From: Phycicoccus avicenniae_A
Lineage (GTDB): Bacteria > Actinomycetota > Actinomycetes > Actinomycetales > Dermatophilaceae
Direction: 5' to 3'
Length of the DNA: 64,000 nucleotides
Assembly: GCF_050496545.1 (NCBI RefSeq)
Contig: NZ_JBNVZV010000011.1
Coordinates: 72,255-136,254, forward strand
Shown here piece by piece: positions 14,940 to 22,795 of the stretch. The position numbers were made by a program, and so were the translations under genes. The notes under the pieces were generated by a model. The model was not told the DNA's origin, searched no databases, and saw only the letters and a program-made list of their open reading frames with translations. Each line of letters begins with the position of its first letter. The first letter of the stretch is position 1.

Positions 14940-15857
14940 TCAGCCCAGGCCGTTGGCCTTGAGGAACTCCTCGGCGACGGCCTTGGGGTCCTTCTTGTCG
15001 ATGTCGGTCTGCTTGAGCATCTGCGTGACCGCGTCGGTGGTCAGCTTGGCCGAGACCGCGTTGAGCGCGTCCTTGACCTGGTCGGCCTTGTCGGCGCGCA
15101 CGAGCGGCACGATGTTCTGCGAGCCGAACACCTTCTTGGTGTCCTCGAGCACGACGAGGTTGTTCGCCGCGATGCCGGGGTCGGTGGAGAACACGTTAGC
15201 GACGTCGGCCTGCCCGTTGACGACGGCCTGGAGCACCGCCTGCCCCGTGAGCGGCCGGAAGGTCCCGAACGTCACGCCGTAGACCTTCTCGAGGCCGACG
15301 ACACCCTGCGGACGCTGCTTGAACTCCGGCTGCGCGGCGAGCGTCATGTCGCCGGAGACGGCCTTGAGGTCCTCGATGGTCTTGAGGTTCTTGGAGTCGG
15401 CGGTCTCCTTCGTCACGGCGAGGGAGTCGACGTCCTCGGCGGCGGACTTGTCGAGCACCGTCAGGGTGTCGGGGATGACCTCCTGCGCCTTCTTGTAGAC
15501 CTCGTCGGGGTCGGTACCCGAGTAGGACTTGTCGTAGAAGACGGCGAGCGCACCGGTGTACTCGGGGAAGACCTGCACCGAGTTGTCCTCGAGGGCACGC
15601 AGGTAGATCTCACGCGCACCGATGTTGGTCTTCGTCGTGGCGTCGATGCCCTTGGCGCGCAGCGCGCCGGCGTACACCTCGGCGAGGAGGGTGGACTCGG
15701 AGAAGTCGGCGCCGCCGACGACGATCGAGCCGGAGGAGCCACCCGAGGCGCCGGCGGACGGCGCGTCGGACGCGAGCGGGTCGCTGCCGCCACCGCAGGC
15801 CGACAGCCCGAGAGCGGCGGCGACGGCGACGGTGCTGAGGACGGTTCTGCGCTTCAT
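14940..15857 (-). CDS. Glycine betaine/choline-type ABC transporter substrate-binding lipoprotein
   Basis: This 305-residue extracytoplasmic lipoprotein begins MKRRTVLSTVAVAAALG, followed by the lipobox LSAC, so Cys20 or so is lipidated. The mature part (VVGGADFSESTLLAEVYAG, VFPEYTGALAVFYD, ADVANVFSTDPGI) matches the OpuAC/ProX quaternary-amine binding family. AAAGGGAC precedes the ATG. It is the last gene of a four-gene operon with ATPase and two permeases. Likely ligand is an osmoprotectant such as glycine betaine, choline or carnitine; which one cannot be read. Confidence 0.92.
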   Translation of the reverse strand: MKRRTVLSTVAVAAALGLSACGGGSDPLASDAPSAGASGGSSGSIVVGGADFSESTLLAEVYAGALRAKGIDATTKTNIGAREIYLRALEDNSVQVFPEYTGALAVFYDKSYSGTDPDEVYKKAQEVIPDTLTVLDKSAAEDVDSLAVTKETADSKNLKTIEDLKAVSGDMTLAAQPEFKQRPQGVVGLEKVYGVTFGTFRPLTGQAVLQAVVNGQADVANVFSTDPGIAANNLVVLEDTKKVFGSQNIVPLVRADKADQVKDALNAVSAKLTTDAVTQMLKQTDIDKKDPKAVAEEFLKANGLG

Positions 15858-15984
15858 CGGGTCGGTCCCTTTCGTGGTGGCCGGGCTCGGGGGCCGGGGC
15901 CGGTGTGCGGTCGGTGCAACGGGGTCGGGGGCGCCACGTCGTGGCGTCCGGATGGCTCGGTCGGGCGGGCGGTCGGCGAGCGCC

Positions 15985-16752
15985 TCACGTCATCCCACCC
16001 GGACCAACAGGTGTCCGGGCGTTTACTTCCGCCGTCGCGGCATCGTCATCGTTTCGTGACCCACCGACAGCGCGGCGCGCACCGCCCAGCCCGGGCGAGA
16101 CGAGCCGCCGCTGGAGCAGCGCGAGCAGCCCCTCGAGCAGCACCGCCAGCACCGCGACCAGCAGCGCACCGGCCGCGGCCTGCGGGTAGTCACCGAACGC
16201 GATGCCGTCGACGAGCAGCCGGCCCAGACCCCCCAGCCCGATGAACGCCGCGATGGTGGCCGTCGCCACCACCTGCAACGACGCGGTGCGTACCCCGGAC
16301 ATCAGGAGGGGCAGCGCGCACGGCAGCTCGACCTGGCGCAGCACCTGCCAGCCGGTCATGCCGACCCCCCGAGCGGCGTCGCGGGCCGCCGGGTCGACGG
16401 CCTCCACCCCCGCGTACGTCCCGGCGAGGAGCGGCGGCACGGCGAGCAGCACGAGCACGATGGTCGCCGGCACGAGGAAGGCGAGGTCGCCCTTCAGCGA
16501 GGGGCCGAGCCAGAGCGCGAACGCGAAGAGCAGGCCGAGCGTCGGCACGGCGCGCGCCGCGTTCGTCGCGGTGACGAGCCAGCGCAGCCGCCCGGTGTGG
16601 CCGATGTACAGCCCCAGCGGGAGCGCGACCAGCAGCGCCAGCACCATCGCGAGGATGCTGTACCAGAGGTGCTCGAACAGCCGGTTGAGGACGCCGTCCG
16701 GTCCCGACCAGTGGGCGGGGTCGGCCAGCCAGGAGAAGAGCGAGCCGATCAT
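15985..16752 (-). CDS. Osmoprotectant ABC transporter permease
   Basis: This is a 255-residue inner-membrane protein with five to six helices and the BPD_transp_1 coupling loop (GVGMTGWQVLRQVELPCALPLLMSG). It is similar to the partner permease but carries a longer, charged C-terminal tail. Its ATG overlaps the stop of the upstream permease by four bases (16749-16752), so the two should be made in equal amounts and form the heterodimeric channel. Confidence 0.93.
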   Translation of the reverse strand: MIGSLFSWLADPAHWSGPDGVLNRLFEHLWYSILAMVLALLVALPLGLYIGHTGRLRWLVTATNAARAVPTLGLLFAFALWLGPSLKGDLAFLVPATIVLVLLAVPPLLAGTYAGVEAVDPAARDAARGVGMTGWQVLRQVELPCALPLLMSGVRTASLQVVATATIAAFIGLGGLGRLLVDGIAFGDYPQAAAGALLVAVLAVLLEGLLALLQRRLVSPGLGGARRAVGGSRNDDDAATAEVNARTPVGPGGMT

Positions 16753-17396
16753 GCGCGGGCTCCCGTCGCCCGGCGCCACGGCGTGAGGCCGCGGGCCACG
16801 AGCTGGATGACGAGGTCGAGCAGGAGCGCCAGCACCATCGTCGCGACGATGCCCGTGAGGAGCTCGCCCCAGATGATCCGGCGGTAGCCGTCGACGAGGA
16901 GGTTGCCGAGCTGCGAGACCCCGACCACGGAGGCGATGGAGACGATCGAGACGTTGGAGACGGCGGCCACGCGCAGACCGGCAGCGATGACCGGCACCGC
17001 GAGCGGCAGCTCGACCCCGAAGAGCCGGCGCAGCCCGCGGTAGCCCATCGCGGTGGCCGCCTGCTCGACGTGGTCGGGCACGGAGATCAGGCCGTCGGCG
17101 ACGGTGCGCGCGAGCAGGGCGACCGTGTAGATGGTCATCGCGACGACGACGTTGGCCGGGTCGAGGATCTTGGTGCCGAGGATGAGCGGCATGATGACGA
17201 ACAGGGCGAGCGAGGGGATCGTGTAGAGCAGACCCGTCGAGGTGACGACGGCCGGGTAGGCCCCGCGCCAGCGCTTGGCCGCCCATCCCAACGGCACCGA
17301 CAGCACGAGCCCGATGAGCAGCGGCAGCCCCGCGAGGTACAGGTGCGACCCGGCGAGGTCGATGACCGTGCGCCAGTTGGCGGTCAGCCAGTCCAC
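16749..17396 (-). CDS. Osmoprotectant ABC transporter permease
   Basis: This is a 215-residue membrane permease, shorter than its partner. It has the conserved region YTIPSLALFVIMPLILG and the EAA-type loop ATAMGYRGLRRLFGVELPLA that contacts the ATPase. It starts at GTG 17396, one base after the ATPase stop codon. Size and motifs match the OpuCB/OpuCD class. Confidence 0.93.
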   Translation of the reverse strand: MDWLTANWRTVIDLAGSHLYLAGLPLLIGLVLSVPLGWAAKRWRGAYPAVVTSTGLLYTIPSLALFVIMPLILGTKILDPANVVVAMTIYTVALLARTVADGLISVPDHVEQAATAMGYRGLRRLFGVELPLAVPVIAAGLRVAAVSNVSIVSIASVVGVSQLGNLLVDGYRRIIWGELLTGIVATMVLALLLDLVIQLVARGLTPWRRATGARA

Positions 17397-17397
17397 G

Positions 17398-18537
17398 TCA
17401 GGCCTCGTCGCCCGCGACGCTCATCGCGCCGCCGCGCACGGGGTCGGCCTCGTCGCGCTCCGGGCGGTCGGTGTCCTCGATGGCGCTGAGCACCTCGTGG
17501 GCCAGCACGGTCCCGACGAGCGAGCCGCTGCCGTCGACGACCACGCCGCGGCGCGACGGCGAGGAGAGGGCGGCGTCGAGGGCGCCGCGCAGCGAGCCGT
17601 CGGCCCGGGCCACCGTGCCGCCGCGGTGCAGGTCGGCGTCCTCGACGGCCCGCCCCGCGAGGCGCGCGGGCTCGACCCATCCGAGCGGGTGCCGGTCGTC
17701 GTCGACGACGAGCAGCCACGACGCCCGGTGCTCCGGCGTCTCCCCGATGACGACCGTCGGCTCCGGACGCAGCGGCAGGCGCGGCGTCGGCTGGAACTGC
17801 AGCGCGCGGTACCCGCGGTCGCGCCCGACGAAGTCGGCGACGAAGTCGTCGGCCGGGTGCGCGAGCAGGTAGGCCGGCTCGGCCACCTGGGCGAGCGTGC
17901 CGCCGACCCGCAGCACCGCCACCTGGTCGCCGAGCTTGACCGCCTCGTCGATGTCGTGGGTGACGAAGACGATGGTCTTGCCGAGCTCGTCCTGGAGGCG
18001 CAGGAACTCGTCCTGCAGCTGGTCGCGCACGACGGGGTCGACGGCCGAGAACGGCTCGTCCATGAGCATGACGGGCGGGTCGGCGGCCAGCGCCCGGGCC
18101 ACCCCCACGCGCTGCTGCTGCCCGCCCGAGAGCTGGGCCGGGTACCGGTCGCCGAGATGCGCGTCCAGACCAACCCGCTCGATCAGCTCGCGCGAGCGGT
18201 CGTGGACCTTCTTCCGGTCCCAGCCGAGCAGCCGCGGCACCGTGCCGATGTTGTCGAGGACCGTGCGGTGCGGGAAGAGGCCGGCGTGCTGGATGACGTA
18301 GCCGATGCCGCGCCGCAGCTCGGCCTGGTCCATCCGCCCGGTGTCCTGGCCGTCGAGGAAGATCGAGCCGCGGGTGGGTTCGATCATCCGGTTGACCATG
18401 CGCAGGCTCGTGGTCTTGCCACAGCCGGACGGCCCCACGAGGACGGTGATCTTGCCCGTCGGCGCCGTGAGGCTGAGGTCGTCGACGGCGACCGTGCCGT
18501 CCGGGTACTGCTTGGTGACGCCGTCGAAGCGGATCAT
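17398..18537 (-). CDS. Osmoprotectant ABC transporter ATP-binding protein with CBS domains
   Basis: This 379-residue ATPase energises the transporter. It shows Walker A (GPSGCGKTT), a Q-loop (YVIQHAGLFPH), the signature LSGGQQQRVGVARAL, Walker B (VMLMDEPFSAVDP) and the switch histidine (FVTHDIDEA). After residue 240 two CBS-like segments (LLVVDDDRHPLGWV, GVVVDGSGSLVGTV) follow, as in ProV/OpuCA, where they sense ionic strength. It is the first gene of the operon and TAGGGT (18544-18549, minus strand) sits six bases before the ATG, suggesting a leaderless transcript. Confidence 0.95.
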   Translation of the reverse strand: MIRFDGVTKQYPDGTVAVDDLSLTAPTGKITVLVGPSGCGKTTSLRMVNRMIEPTRGSIFLDGQDTGRMDQAELRRGIGYVIQHAGLFPHRTVLDNIGTVPRLLGWDRKKVHDRSRELIERVGLDAHLGDRYPAQLSGGQQQRVGVARALAADPPVMLMDEPFSAVDPVVRDQLQDEFLRLQDELGKTIVFVTHDIDEAVKLGDQVAVLRVGGTLAQVAEPAYLLAHPADDFVADFVGRDRGYRALQFQPTPRLPLRPEPTVVIGETPEHRASWLLVVDDDRHPLGWVEPARLAGRAVEDADLHRGGTVARADGSLRGALDAALSSPSRRGVVVDGSGSLVGTVLAHEVLSAIEDTDRPERDEADPVRGGAMSVAGDEA

Positions 18538-18543
18538 CCGTCG

Positions 18544-18549
18544 ACCCTA
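18544..18549 (-). promoter_or_regulatory. Putative -10 box, leaderless ABC operon
   Basis: The minus strand reads TAGGGT, then six bases, then ATG (18537). This is the spacing expected when transcription starts at the initiation codon. Confidence 0.45.
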
Positions 18550-18631
18550 ACGGGCCCCGGTGCGGCCGGACCGCCTTGCCGGTCGGCCTTTCACGACACC
18601 GTGACCGCTCCGTGACCAGCGCCGCGGGCCC

Positions 18632-18637
18632 TAACGT
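18632..18637 (+). promoter_or_regulatory. Putative -10 box, leaderless MFS gene
   Basis: TAACGT is followed by six bases and the GTG at 18644. There is no proper ribosome site, so a leaderless mRNA is likely. Confidence 0.4.
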
Positions 18638-18643
18638 GAGGGC

Positions 18644-20059
18644 GTGACGGGTGATGCGGGGTCGGTCGAGGTCGGCGAGCACCTCGACCGTGCATCGATG
18701 CGGGGGCGGATGGTCCTCGCGGGCCTCACCCTCGGCACCGGGGTGGCGATCCTCGACGGCAGCGTGGTCAACGTGGCCCTCCGGAGCATCGGCACCGACC
18801 TCGATGCCTCGCTCGCCCAGCTCCAGTGGGTCGTCAACGGGTACCTGCTGGCACTCGCCGCGCTCGTCCTCGTCGGGGGTGGCATCGGGGACCGGCTCGG
18901 GCGGAAACGGGTGTACCTCACCGGGGTCGGCTGGTTCGCCGCGGCCTCGGCGCTGTGCGCCCTCGCGCAGAGGCCGGCCCAGCTGGTCGGGCTGCGGGTG
19001 CTGCAGGGGGTGGGCGCCGCGCTGCTCACGCCGGGGGCGCTGGCCGTCATCCGGACCTCGTTCCGGCCGGAGGACCGGGCGGCGGCCATCGGCACGTGGG
19101 CGGGGTTCTCCGGCGTGGCGGCGGCGCTCGGGCCGCTCGTGGGCGGGTGGCTGGTCGACCACGCGTCGTGGCGATGGGTGTTCGGCCTCAACGTGCCGCT
19201 GTGCGCGGCCGTCGTCGCGCTGACCCTTCGAACGGCTCCGGAGAGCCGGGACCCGGATGCCGCCGGTCGACGGTTCGACGTGCCCGGGGCGGTGCTCACG
19301 GCGGTGTCGCTGGGCTCGCTCACCTACGTGCTGACGGCGGCCGGGACGCTGCCGCCGTGGGGAACGGCGGCTGGCTGGGTACTGGCCGTGGGTGCCGCGG
19401 TGGCCTTCGTCGTCGTCGAGCGGCGCTCGGCCCATCCGCTGGTCCCGTTGTCCCTCTTCGGTTCCCGCGTCTTCTCGGCCGCCAACGCGATGACCCTGCT
19501 CGTCTACGGAGCGCTCGGGTCGGTGACCGTCTTCGTCGTCCTCGAGTTCCAGGTGGCCGGGTGGAGCGCGTTGTCCGCCGGGCTGTCGAGCCTCCCGATC
19601 ACCGTGGCGCTGATGCTGCTGTCGTCGCGCTCGGCGCGGCTGGCCGAGCGGGCGGGGCCCCGGCTGCCGATGACCGTCGGCCCGCTCGTGTGCGCGGCGG
19701 GCGCGCTGCTGCTCCTGCGCGTCGGCACGGACGCGGGGTGGGCCGACGTGCTCCCGGGCATGGTCGTCTTCGCCCTCGGGCTCGCGACGCTGGTCTCCCC
19801 GCTGACGGCGGCCGTGCTCGCGGCCTCTCCCGACAGCCGCGCCGGCGTGGCCAGCGGCGTGAACAACGCTGTCGCGCGAGCCGGTTCGCTGCTCGCGGTG
19901 GCCGCGCTGCCCGGCCTGGTGGGGCTCGCCGGTACCGACTACCTGGATCCCGACGCGATGACGGCCGGGTACCGCGCGGCGATGCTGTGGTGCGCCGGGC
20001 TGCTGGCAGCGGGCGGCATCGTCAGCTGGTTCGGCCTGTCCCGAGGAGGGCCTCGGTGA
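18644..20059 (+). CDS. MFS transporter, DHA2 (EmrB/QacA) type
   Basis: This is a 471-residue proton-coupled exporter with about fourteen hydrophobic helices. Motif A (GGGIGDRLGRKRVYL) follows the second helix, LDGSVVNVAL is the D1 motif in helix 1, and GPLVGGWLVDHASWRWVFGLNVP is motif C plus the conserved loop. Start is GTG 18644 (probably leaderless); ATG 18698 is possible. It overlaps the convergent hydrolase gene by 38 bases. Substrate cannot be inferred; no local regulator is present. Confidence 0.88.
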   Translation: MTGDAGSVEVGEHLDRASMRGRMVLAGLTLGTGVAILDGSVVNVALRSIGTDLDASLAQLQWVVNGYLLALAALVLVGGGIGDRLGRKRVYLTGVGWFAAASALCALAQRPAQLVGLRVLQGVGAALLTPGALAVIRTSFRPEDRAAAIGTWAGFSGVAAALGPLVGGWLVDHASWRWVFGLNVPLCAAVVALTLRTAPESRDPDAAGRRFDVPGAVLTAVSLGSLTYVLTAAGTLPPWGTAAGWVLAVGAAVAFVVVERRSAHPLVPLSLFGSRVFSAANAMTLLVYGALGSVTVFVVLEFQVAGWSALSAGLSSLPITVALMLLSSRSARLAERAGPRLPMTVGPLVCAAGALLLLRVGTDAGWADVLPGMVVFALGLATLVSPLTAAVLAASPDSRAGVASGVNNAVARAGSLLAVAALPGLVGLAGTDYLDPDAMTAGYRAAMLWCAGLLAAGGIVSWFGLSRGGPR

Positions 20060-20750
20060 CGAAGTCGGTCACCGTGCGGTGCCAGTAGGAGGCGCGGCGG
20101 AGCATCGCGTGCTTCTCCCCCGGGACCCGCAGGTGGGTGACGTCGGCGCCGGACTCCTCCCACCGCTGGGCGATGACGGCGGTGCGGCGCGGGTCGGTCA
20201 TCCGGTCCCCGCTGCCGTGCATGAGGAGGACGGGGACGCCGGCGCGCGGCCGGCGGGCATCCCCTTCGACCCAGGGGGCGAGGGCGGCGACGGCGGCGAC
20301 ACCGGGCTCGGCCGCCAGCTGGAGGGCCACGCGCCCGCCCATCGAGTGGCCGACGAGGGCGACCGGCACGCCCGGGAGGACGCGGCGGATGCGGTCGAGG
20401 GCCCAGCGGGCGTCGTGCACGGGGTCCTGCTCGTGCCCGTTCCAGCCGCGGACCCGGTTCTTCAGGCGCAGCACCGCGAGCGAGCCGTCACCCGCGTGCT
20501 GGAGCGCGGTGGCGAAGGGGAGCATCCGCACGACCGAGAGGCGTCGCCACGTGACGCGCTCGTGGCTGCGCTCGGCCCCGCCGTGGAGGACGAGGACGAC
20601 ACCCACCGGGTCGTCGGGCACGTGGCCGCGCAGCTCGGCGCCGCCCCCGCCGTCGCGGGAGAGCAGGGCGTCGGCGAGCGCCAGCGGGGAGCCGGCCTCG
20701 TCGTCGTGGTGACCGGCGGCATCGGCGCTGCTCGCAGGGCGTTCGGGCAT
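20022..20750 (-). CDS. Alpha/beta hydrolase
   Basis: This is a 242-residue soluble hydrolase. The oxyanion region VVLVLHGGAERSHE, the nucleophile elbow VALVGHSMGGRVAL, an acid in LMHGSGDRMTDP and His in VPGEKHAMLRR complete a Ser-Asp-His triad. ATG 20750 follows GGAGG. The family fits dienelactone hydrolase-like esterases and acyl hydrolases. The 164-base gap to dcd (20751-20914) contains no gene that I can see. Confidence 0.87.
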   Translation of the reverse strand: MPERPASSADAAGHHDDEAGSPLALADALLSRDGGGGAELRGHVPDDPVGVVLVLHGGAERSHERVTWRRLSVVRMLPFATALQHAGDGSLAVLRLKNRVRGWNGHEQDPVHDARWALDRIRRVLPGVPVALVGHSMGGRVALQLAAEPGVAAVAALAPWVEGDARRPRAGVPVLLMHGSGDRMTDPRRTAVIAQRWEESGADVTHLRVPGEKHAMLRRASYWHRTVTDFVTEALLGTGRTS

Positions 20751-20914
20751 CAGGGGCCTCCGAGTCGGTACGGAGCGGTCTGCGGCGGACCGTCGTCCGC
20801 ACCTGCGATGCGTACCCTGCGTCGGCACCGCGGGCGTGGACGGAGACCGTCACCGGCGTGTCGTGGAGGCGTTCGGCGCAGGTGGGGCGCCCGGATGGGT
20901 GGCGCCGACGACGC

Positions 20915-21490
20915 TCAGACGTCGGCGCGGTGGAAGTTCTGGAAGCTGCGGCTGGCGGTGGGGCCGCGCTGGCCCTGGTAGTGCGAGCCGTAGCCCTCGG
21001 AGCCGTAGGGGCTCTCGGCCGGGCTGCTCAGACGGAAGAAGGCGAGCTGGCCGATCTTCATGCCGGGCCAGAGCATGATCGGCAGGGTCGCGACGTTGCT
21101 GAGCTCGAGGGTGACGTGGCCGGTGAAGCCGGGGTCGACGAAGCCGGCGGTGGCGTGGGTCAGCAGGCCGAGGCGGCCGAGGCTGGACTTGCCCTCGACG
21201 CGGGCGGCGAGGTCGTCGGGGAGGCTGACTGTCTCGAGGGTGGAGCCGAGGACGAACTCGCCGGGGTGGAGGACGAAGCCCTCCTGCGGCTCGACCTCGA
21301 CGAGGCGGGTGAGGTCGGCCTGGTCCTGGCTCGGGTCGATGACCTGGTACTTGTGGTTGTCGAAGAGCCGGAAGAACTTGTCGAGGCGCACGTCGACGCT
21401 GCTCGGCTGGATCATGTCGGGGTCCCACGGGTCGAGGACGACCCGTCCGGCCTCGATCTCGGCACGGATGTCGCGGTCGGAGAGCAGCAC
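20915..21490 (-). CDS. dcd: dCTP deaminase (probably dUMP-forming)
   Basis: This 191-residue trimeric enzyme deaminates dCTP. It opens with LLSDRDIRAEIEAGRV and DMIQPSSVDVRLD, then has the active-site strand RVEGKSSLGRLGLLTHATAG and FVDPGFTGHVTLELSN holding the catalytic glutamate. Length and sequence fit the actinobacterial bifunctional type that goes straight to dUMP, protecting the dUTP pool; bifunctionality is inferred from family. GTG 21490 lies six bases after TAGCCT, indicating a leaderless message. Confidence 0.95.
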   Translation of the reverse strand: MLLSDRDIRAEIEAGRVVLDPWDPDMIQPSSVDVRLDKFFRLFDNHKYQVIDPSQDQADLTRLVEVEPQEGFVLHPGEFVLGSTLETVSLPDDLAARVEGKSSLGRLGLLTHATAGFVDPGFTGHVTLELSNVATLPIMLWPGMKIGQLAFFRLSSPAESPYGSEGYGSHYQGQRGPTASRSFQNFHRADV

Positions 21491-21496
21491 GGCGTC

Positions 21497-21502
21497 AGGC
21501 TA
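21497..21502 (-). promoter_or_regulatory. Putative -10 box of dcd (leaderless)
   Basis: The minus strand reads TAGCCT, six bases, then GTG at 21490. Confidence 0.45.
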
Positions 21503-21597
21503 CCGGTGGGGGTCCGGGGTGGGTGCGGTGCCGGGGTGCGGTTCGGCTAGACTTCCCGGCGCCGGGGAGGTCGCTCGTGTGGATCTCGACCCGGCAC

Positions 21598-21668
21598 GCC
21601 GATGTAGCTCAATGGTAGAGCGCCAGCTTCCCAAGCTGGACACGCGGGTTCGATTCCCGTCATCGGCT
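21598..21668 (+). tRNA. tRNA-Gly (anticodon CCC)
   Basis: This is a 71-base tRNA. The acceptor GCCGATG pairs with CATCGGC and the discriminator is U. The D arm is GCTC-AATGGTA-GAGC, the anticodon stem CCAGC/GCTGG carries loop TTCCCAA giving CCC, and the T arm is CGGGTTCGATTCCCG. A TAGACT at 21548-21553 may be its -10 box. Confidence 0.95.
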
Positions 21669-21963
21669 CTGACGCAGAACGGACCGGGCAACGCTTTTCC
21701 GCCCGGTCCGTTCTGCGTCACTGGTGAGGTGGCCGGGAATCGGCGGGTCGCATGCTCTGCATGGGCGGAGCCGCCGGCGCGAAGCGCCCCCACGCGACGG
21801 ATCCCGTCATCGGCTCTGACGCAGAACGGACCGGGCAACGCTTCTCCGCCCGGTCCGTTCTGCGTCACTGGTGAGGTGGCCGGGAATCGGCGGGTCCCAT
21901 GCTCTGCATGGGCGGAGCCGCCGGCGCGAAGCGCCCCCACGCGACGGATCCCGTCATCGGCCC
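21654..21963 (+). repeat. 147-bp tandem repeats each carrying the tRNA-Gly 3' end and a 19-bp hairpin
   Basis: The tRNA 3' segment TCCCGTCATCGGC recurs at about 21802 and 21949. Between copies lies a nearly identical 147-base unit. Each unit has a perfect 19-bp stem (arms starting GACGCAGAACGGACC at 21671 and 21818) with an 11-base loop, then a shared GC-rich stretch that includes GGTGAGGTGGCCGGGAATCG. The first unit's hairpin, directly behind the tRNA, would make a terminator. No gene is seen from 21669 to 22204. Confidence 0.88.
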
Positions 21964-22010
21964 GAGCATCCGCTGGGAGCCCGAGCATCCGCGTGGGGCC
22001 CGAGCACGCC

Positions 22011-22057
22011 GGTCGAGGTGAAACCGGACCCTGAGGGGGCCCAGTTTCACCTCGACC
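22011..22057. repeat. Palindromic repeat, family C copy 1
   Basis: GGTCGAGGTGAAACCGGACC (22011-22030) is complementary at 18 of 20 positions to 22038-22057. It is preceded by three short direct copies of CCCGAGCA. Confidence 0.75.
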
Positions 22058-22083
22058 GAGAGGACCACGCGGGCTTGAGCAAC

Positions 22084-22137
22084 TCGTTCGAGGTGATAGC
22101 GCACCACCAGACGGTCCAGATTCACCTCGAACCACGA
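22084..22137. repeat. Palindromic repeat, family C copy 2
   Basis: TTCGAGGTGA (22087-22096) pairs with TTCACCTCGAA (22121-22131), extended by CTCG/CGAG outside. It shares GTTCGAGGTGA-type arms and the inner GGTCCAG with copy 1. Confidence 0.65.
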
Positions 22138-22192
22138 GGAGGTGTCGGCCCCGGCCACGCCGAGGGGATGGCCGCGACGGCACGGGTCTCAC

Positions 22193-22198
22193 TACGCT
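22193..22198 (+). promoter_or_regulatory. Putative -10 box, leaderless membrane protein gene
   Basis: TACGCT is followed by six bases and ATG 22205. Confidence 0.4.
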
Positions 22199-22204
22199 CG
22201 CCGG

Positions 22205-22675
22205 ATGGCGGCCCGTCTCCTCCTTCTCGCGGCGACCGTCTGCGCGGGACTCGTCGCGGGGGTGTACCTCTTCTACGCGCACACCGTCCTGCCGGCCCTG
22301 CGCGCGGCGGGTGACACGACCTTCGTCGCCGCCTACGCCGCCCTCGACCGCCGGATCGTCAACCCCTGGTTCCTCCTCACCTCCTTCCTCGGCGCCCCGC
22401 TCCTCGCCGGCGCGGCCCTGGCCGTCACCTGGGGCGACCCCGCGGCACCCTGGGTGGCCGCCGCACTCGTCCTCCACCTCGTGACCACGGCCGTGACCGC
22501 CATCGTCCACCTCCCCCGCAACGACCGGCTCAAGGCCCTCGCCGGCGACCCCGCCTCCACGGCAGCCGCCCGCGCGGCCCTCGAGGAGCACACCTGGGTG
22601 CGGTGGAACCTCGTGCGCGTGGCGACGTCCGTCGGCGCACTGGCGTGCGTCGCCTGGGGTCTGACCCTGGCGTAG
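22205..22675 (+). CDS. DUF1772-like membrane protein
   Basis: This is a 156-residue protein with four hydrophobic helices (LLLLAATVCAGLVAGVYLFY, NPWFLLTSFLGAPLLAGAAL, and two more). The mid-protein IVHLPRNDRLKAL and the later EEHTWVRWNLVRV are the conserved features of the DUF1772 (anthrone oxygenase-like) family: Asn-Asp after helix 3 and Trp-x-x-x-N before helix 4. Function in bacteria is not established. It appears leaderless and stands alone. Confidence 0.78.
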   Translation: MAARLLLLAATVCAGLVAGVYLFYAHTVLPALRAAGDTTFVAAYAALDRRIVNPWFLLTSFLGAPLLAGAALAVTWGDPAAPWVAAALVLHLVTTAVTAIVHLPRNDRLKALAGDPASTAAARAALEEHTWVRWNLVRVATSVGALACVAWGLTLA

Positions 22676-22795
22676 GCCCTGCTCGGTCACGGCTCGCGCG
22701 TCCACCGGGCCGGCACGGGTCCGCGGGAGTAGCCTCCTCCCACCGCATGCAGGGGCAGCGGACGTCTCTGTCGTCCCGTCTTCCGAGGATCTCCG

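Noticed and set aside
20751..20914. Small gene between the hydrolase and dcd
   Set aside because: No open frame with a start, ribosome site and plausible composition was found on either strand.
21654..21963. CRISPR array
   Set aside because: There are only two long units with near-identical content, no unique spacers and no cas genes.
21060..22034. Plus-strand open frame spanning tRNA-Gly and the tandem repeats
   Set aside because: It overlaps dcd in antisense, reads through a tRNA and repeats itself with the 147-base units; no ribosome site.
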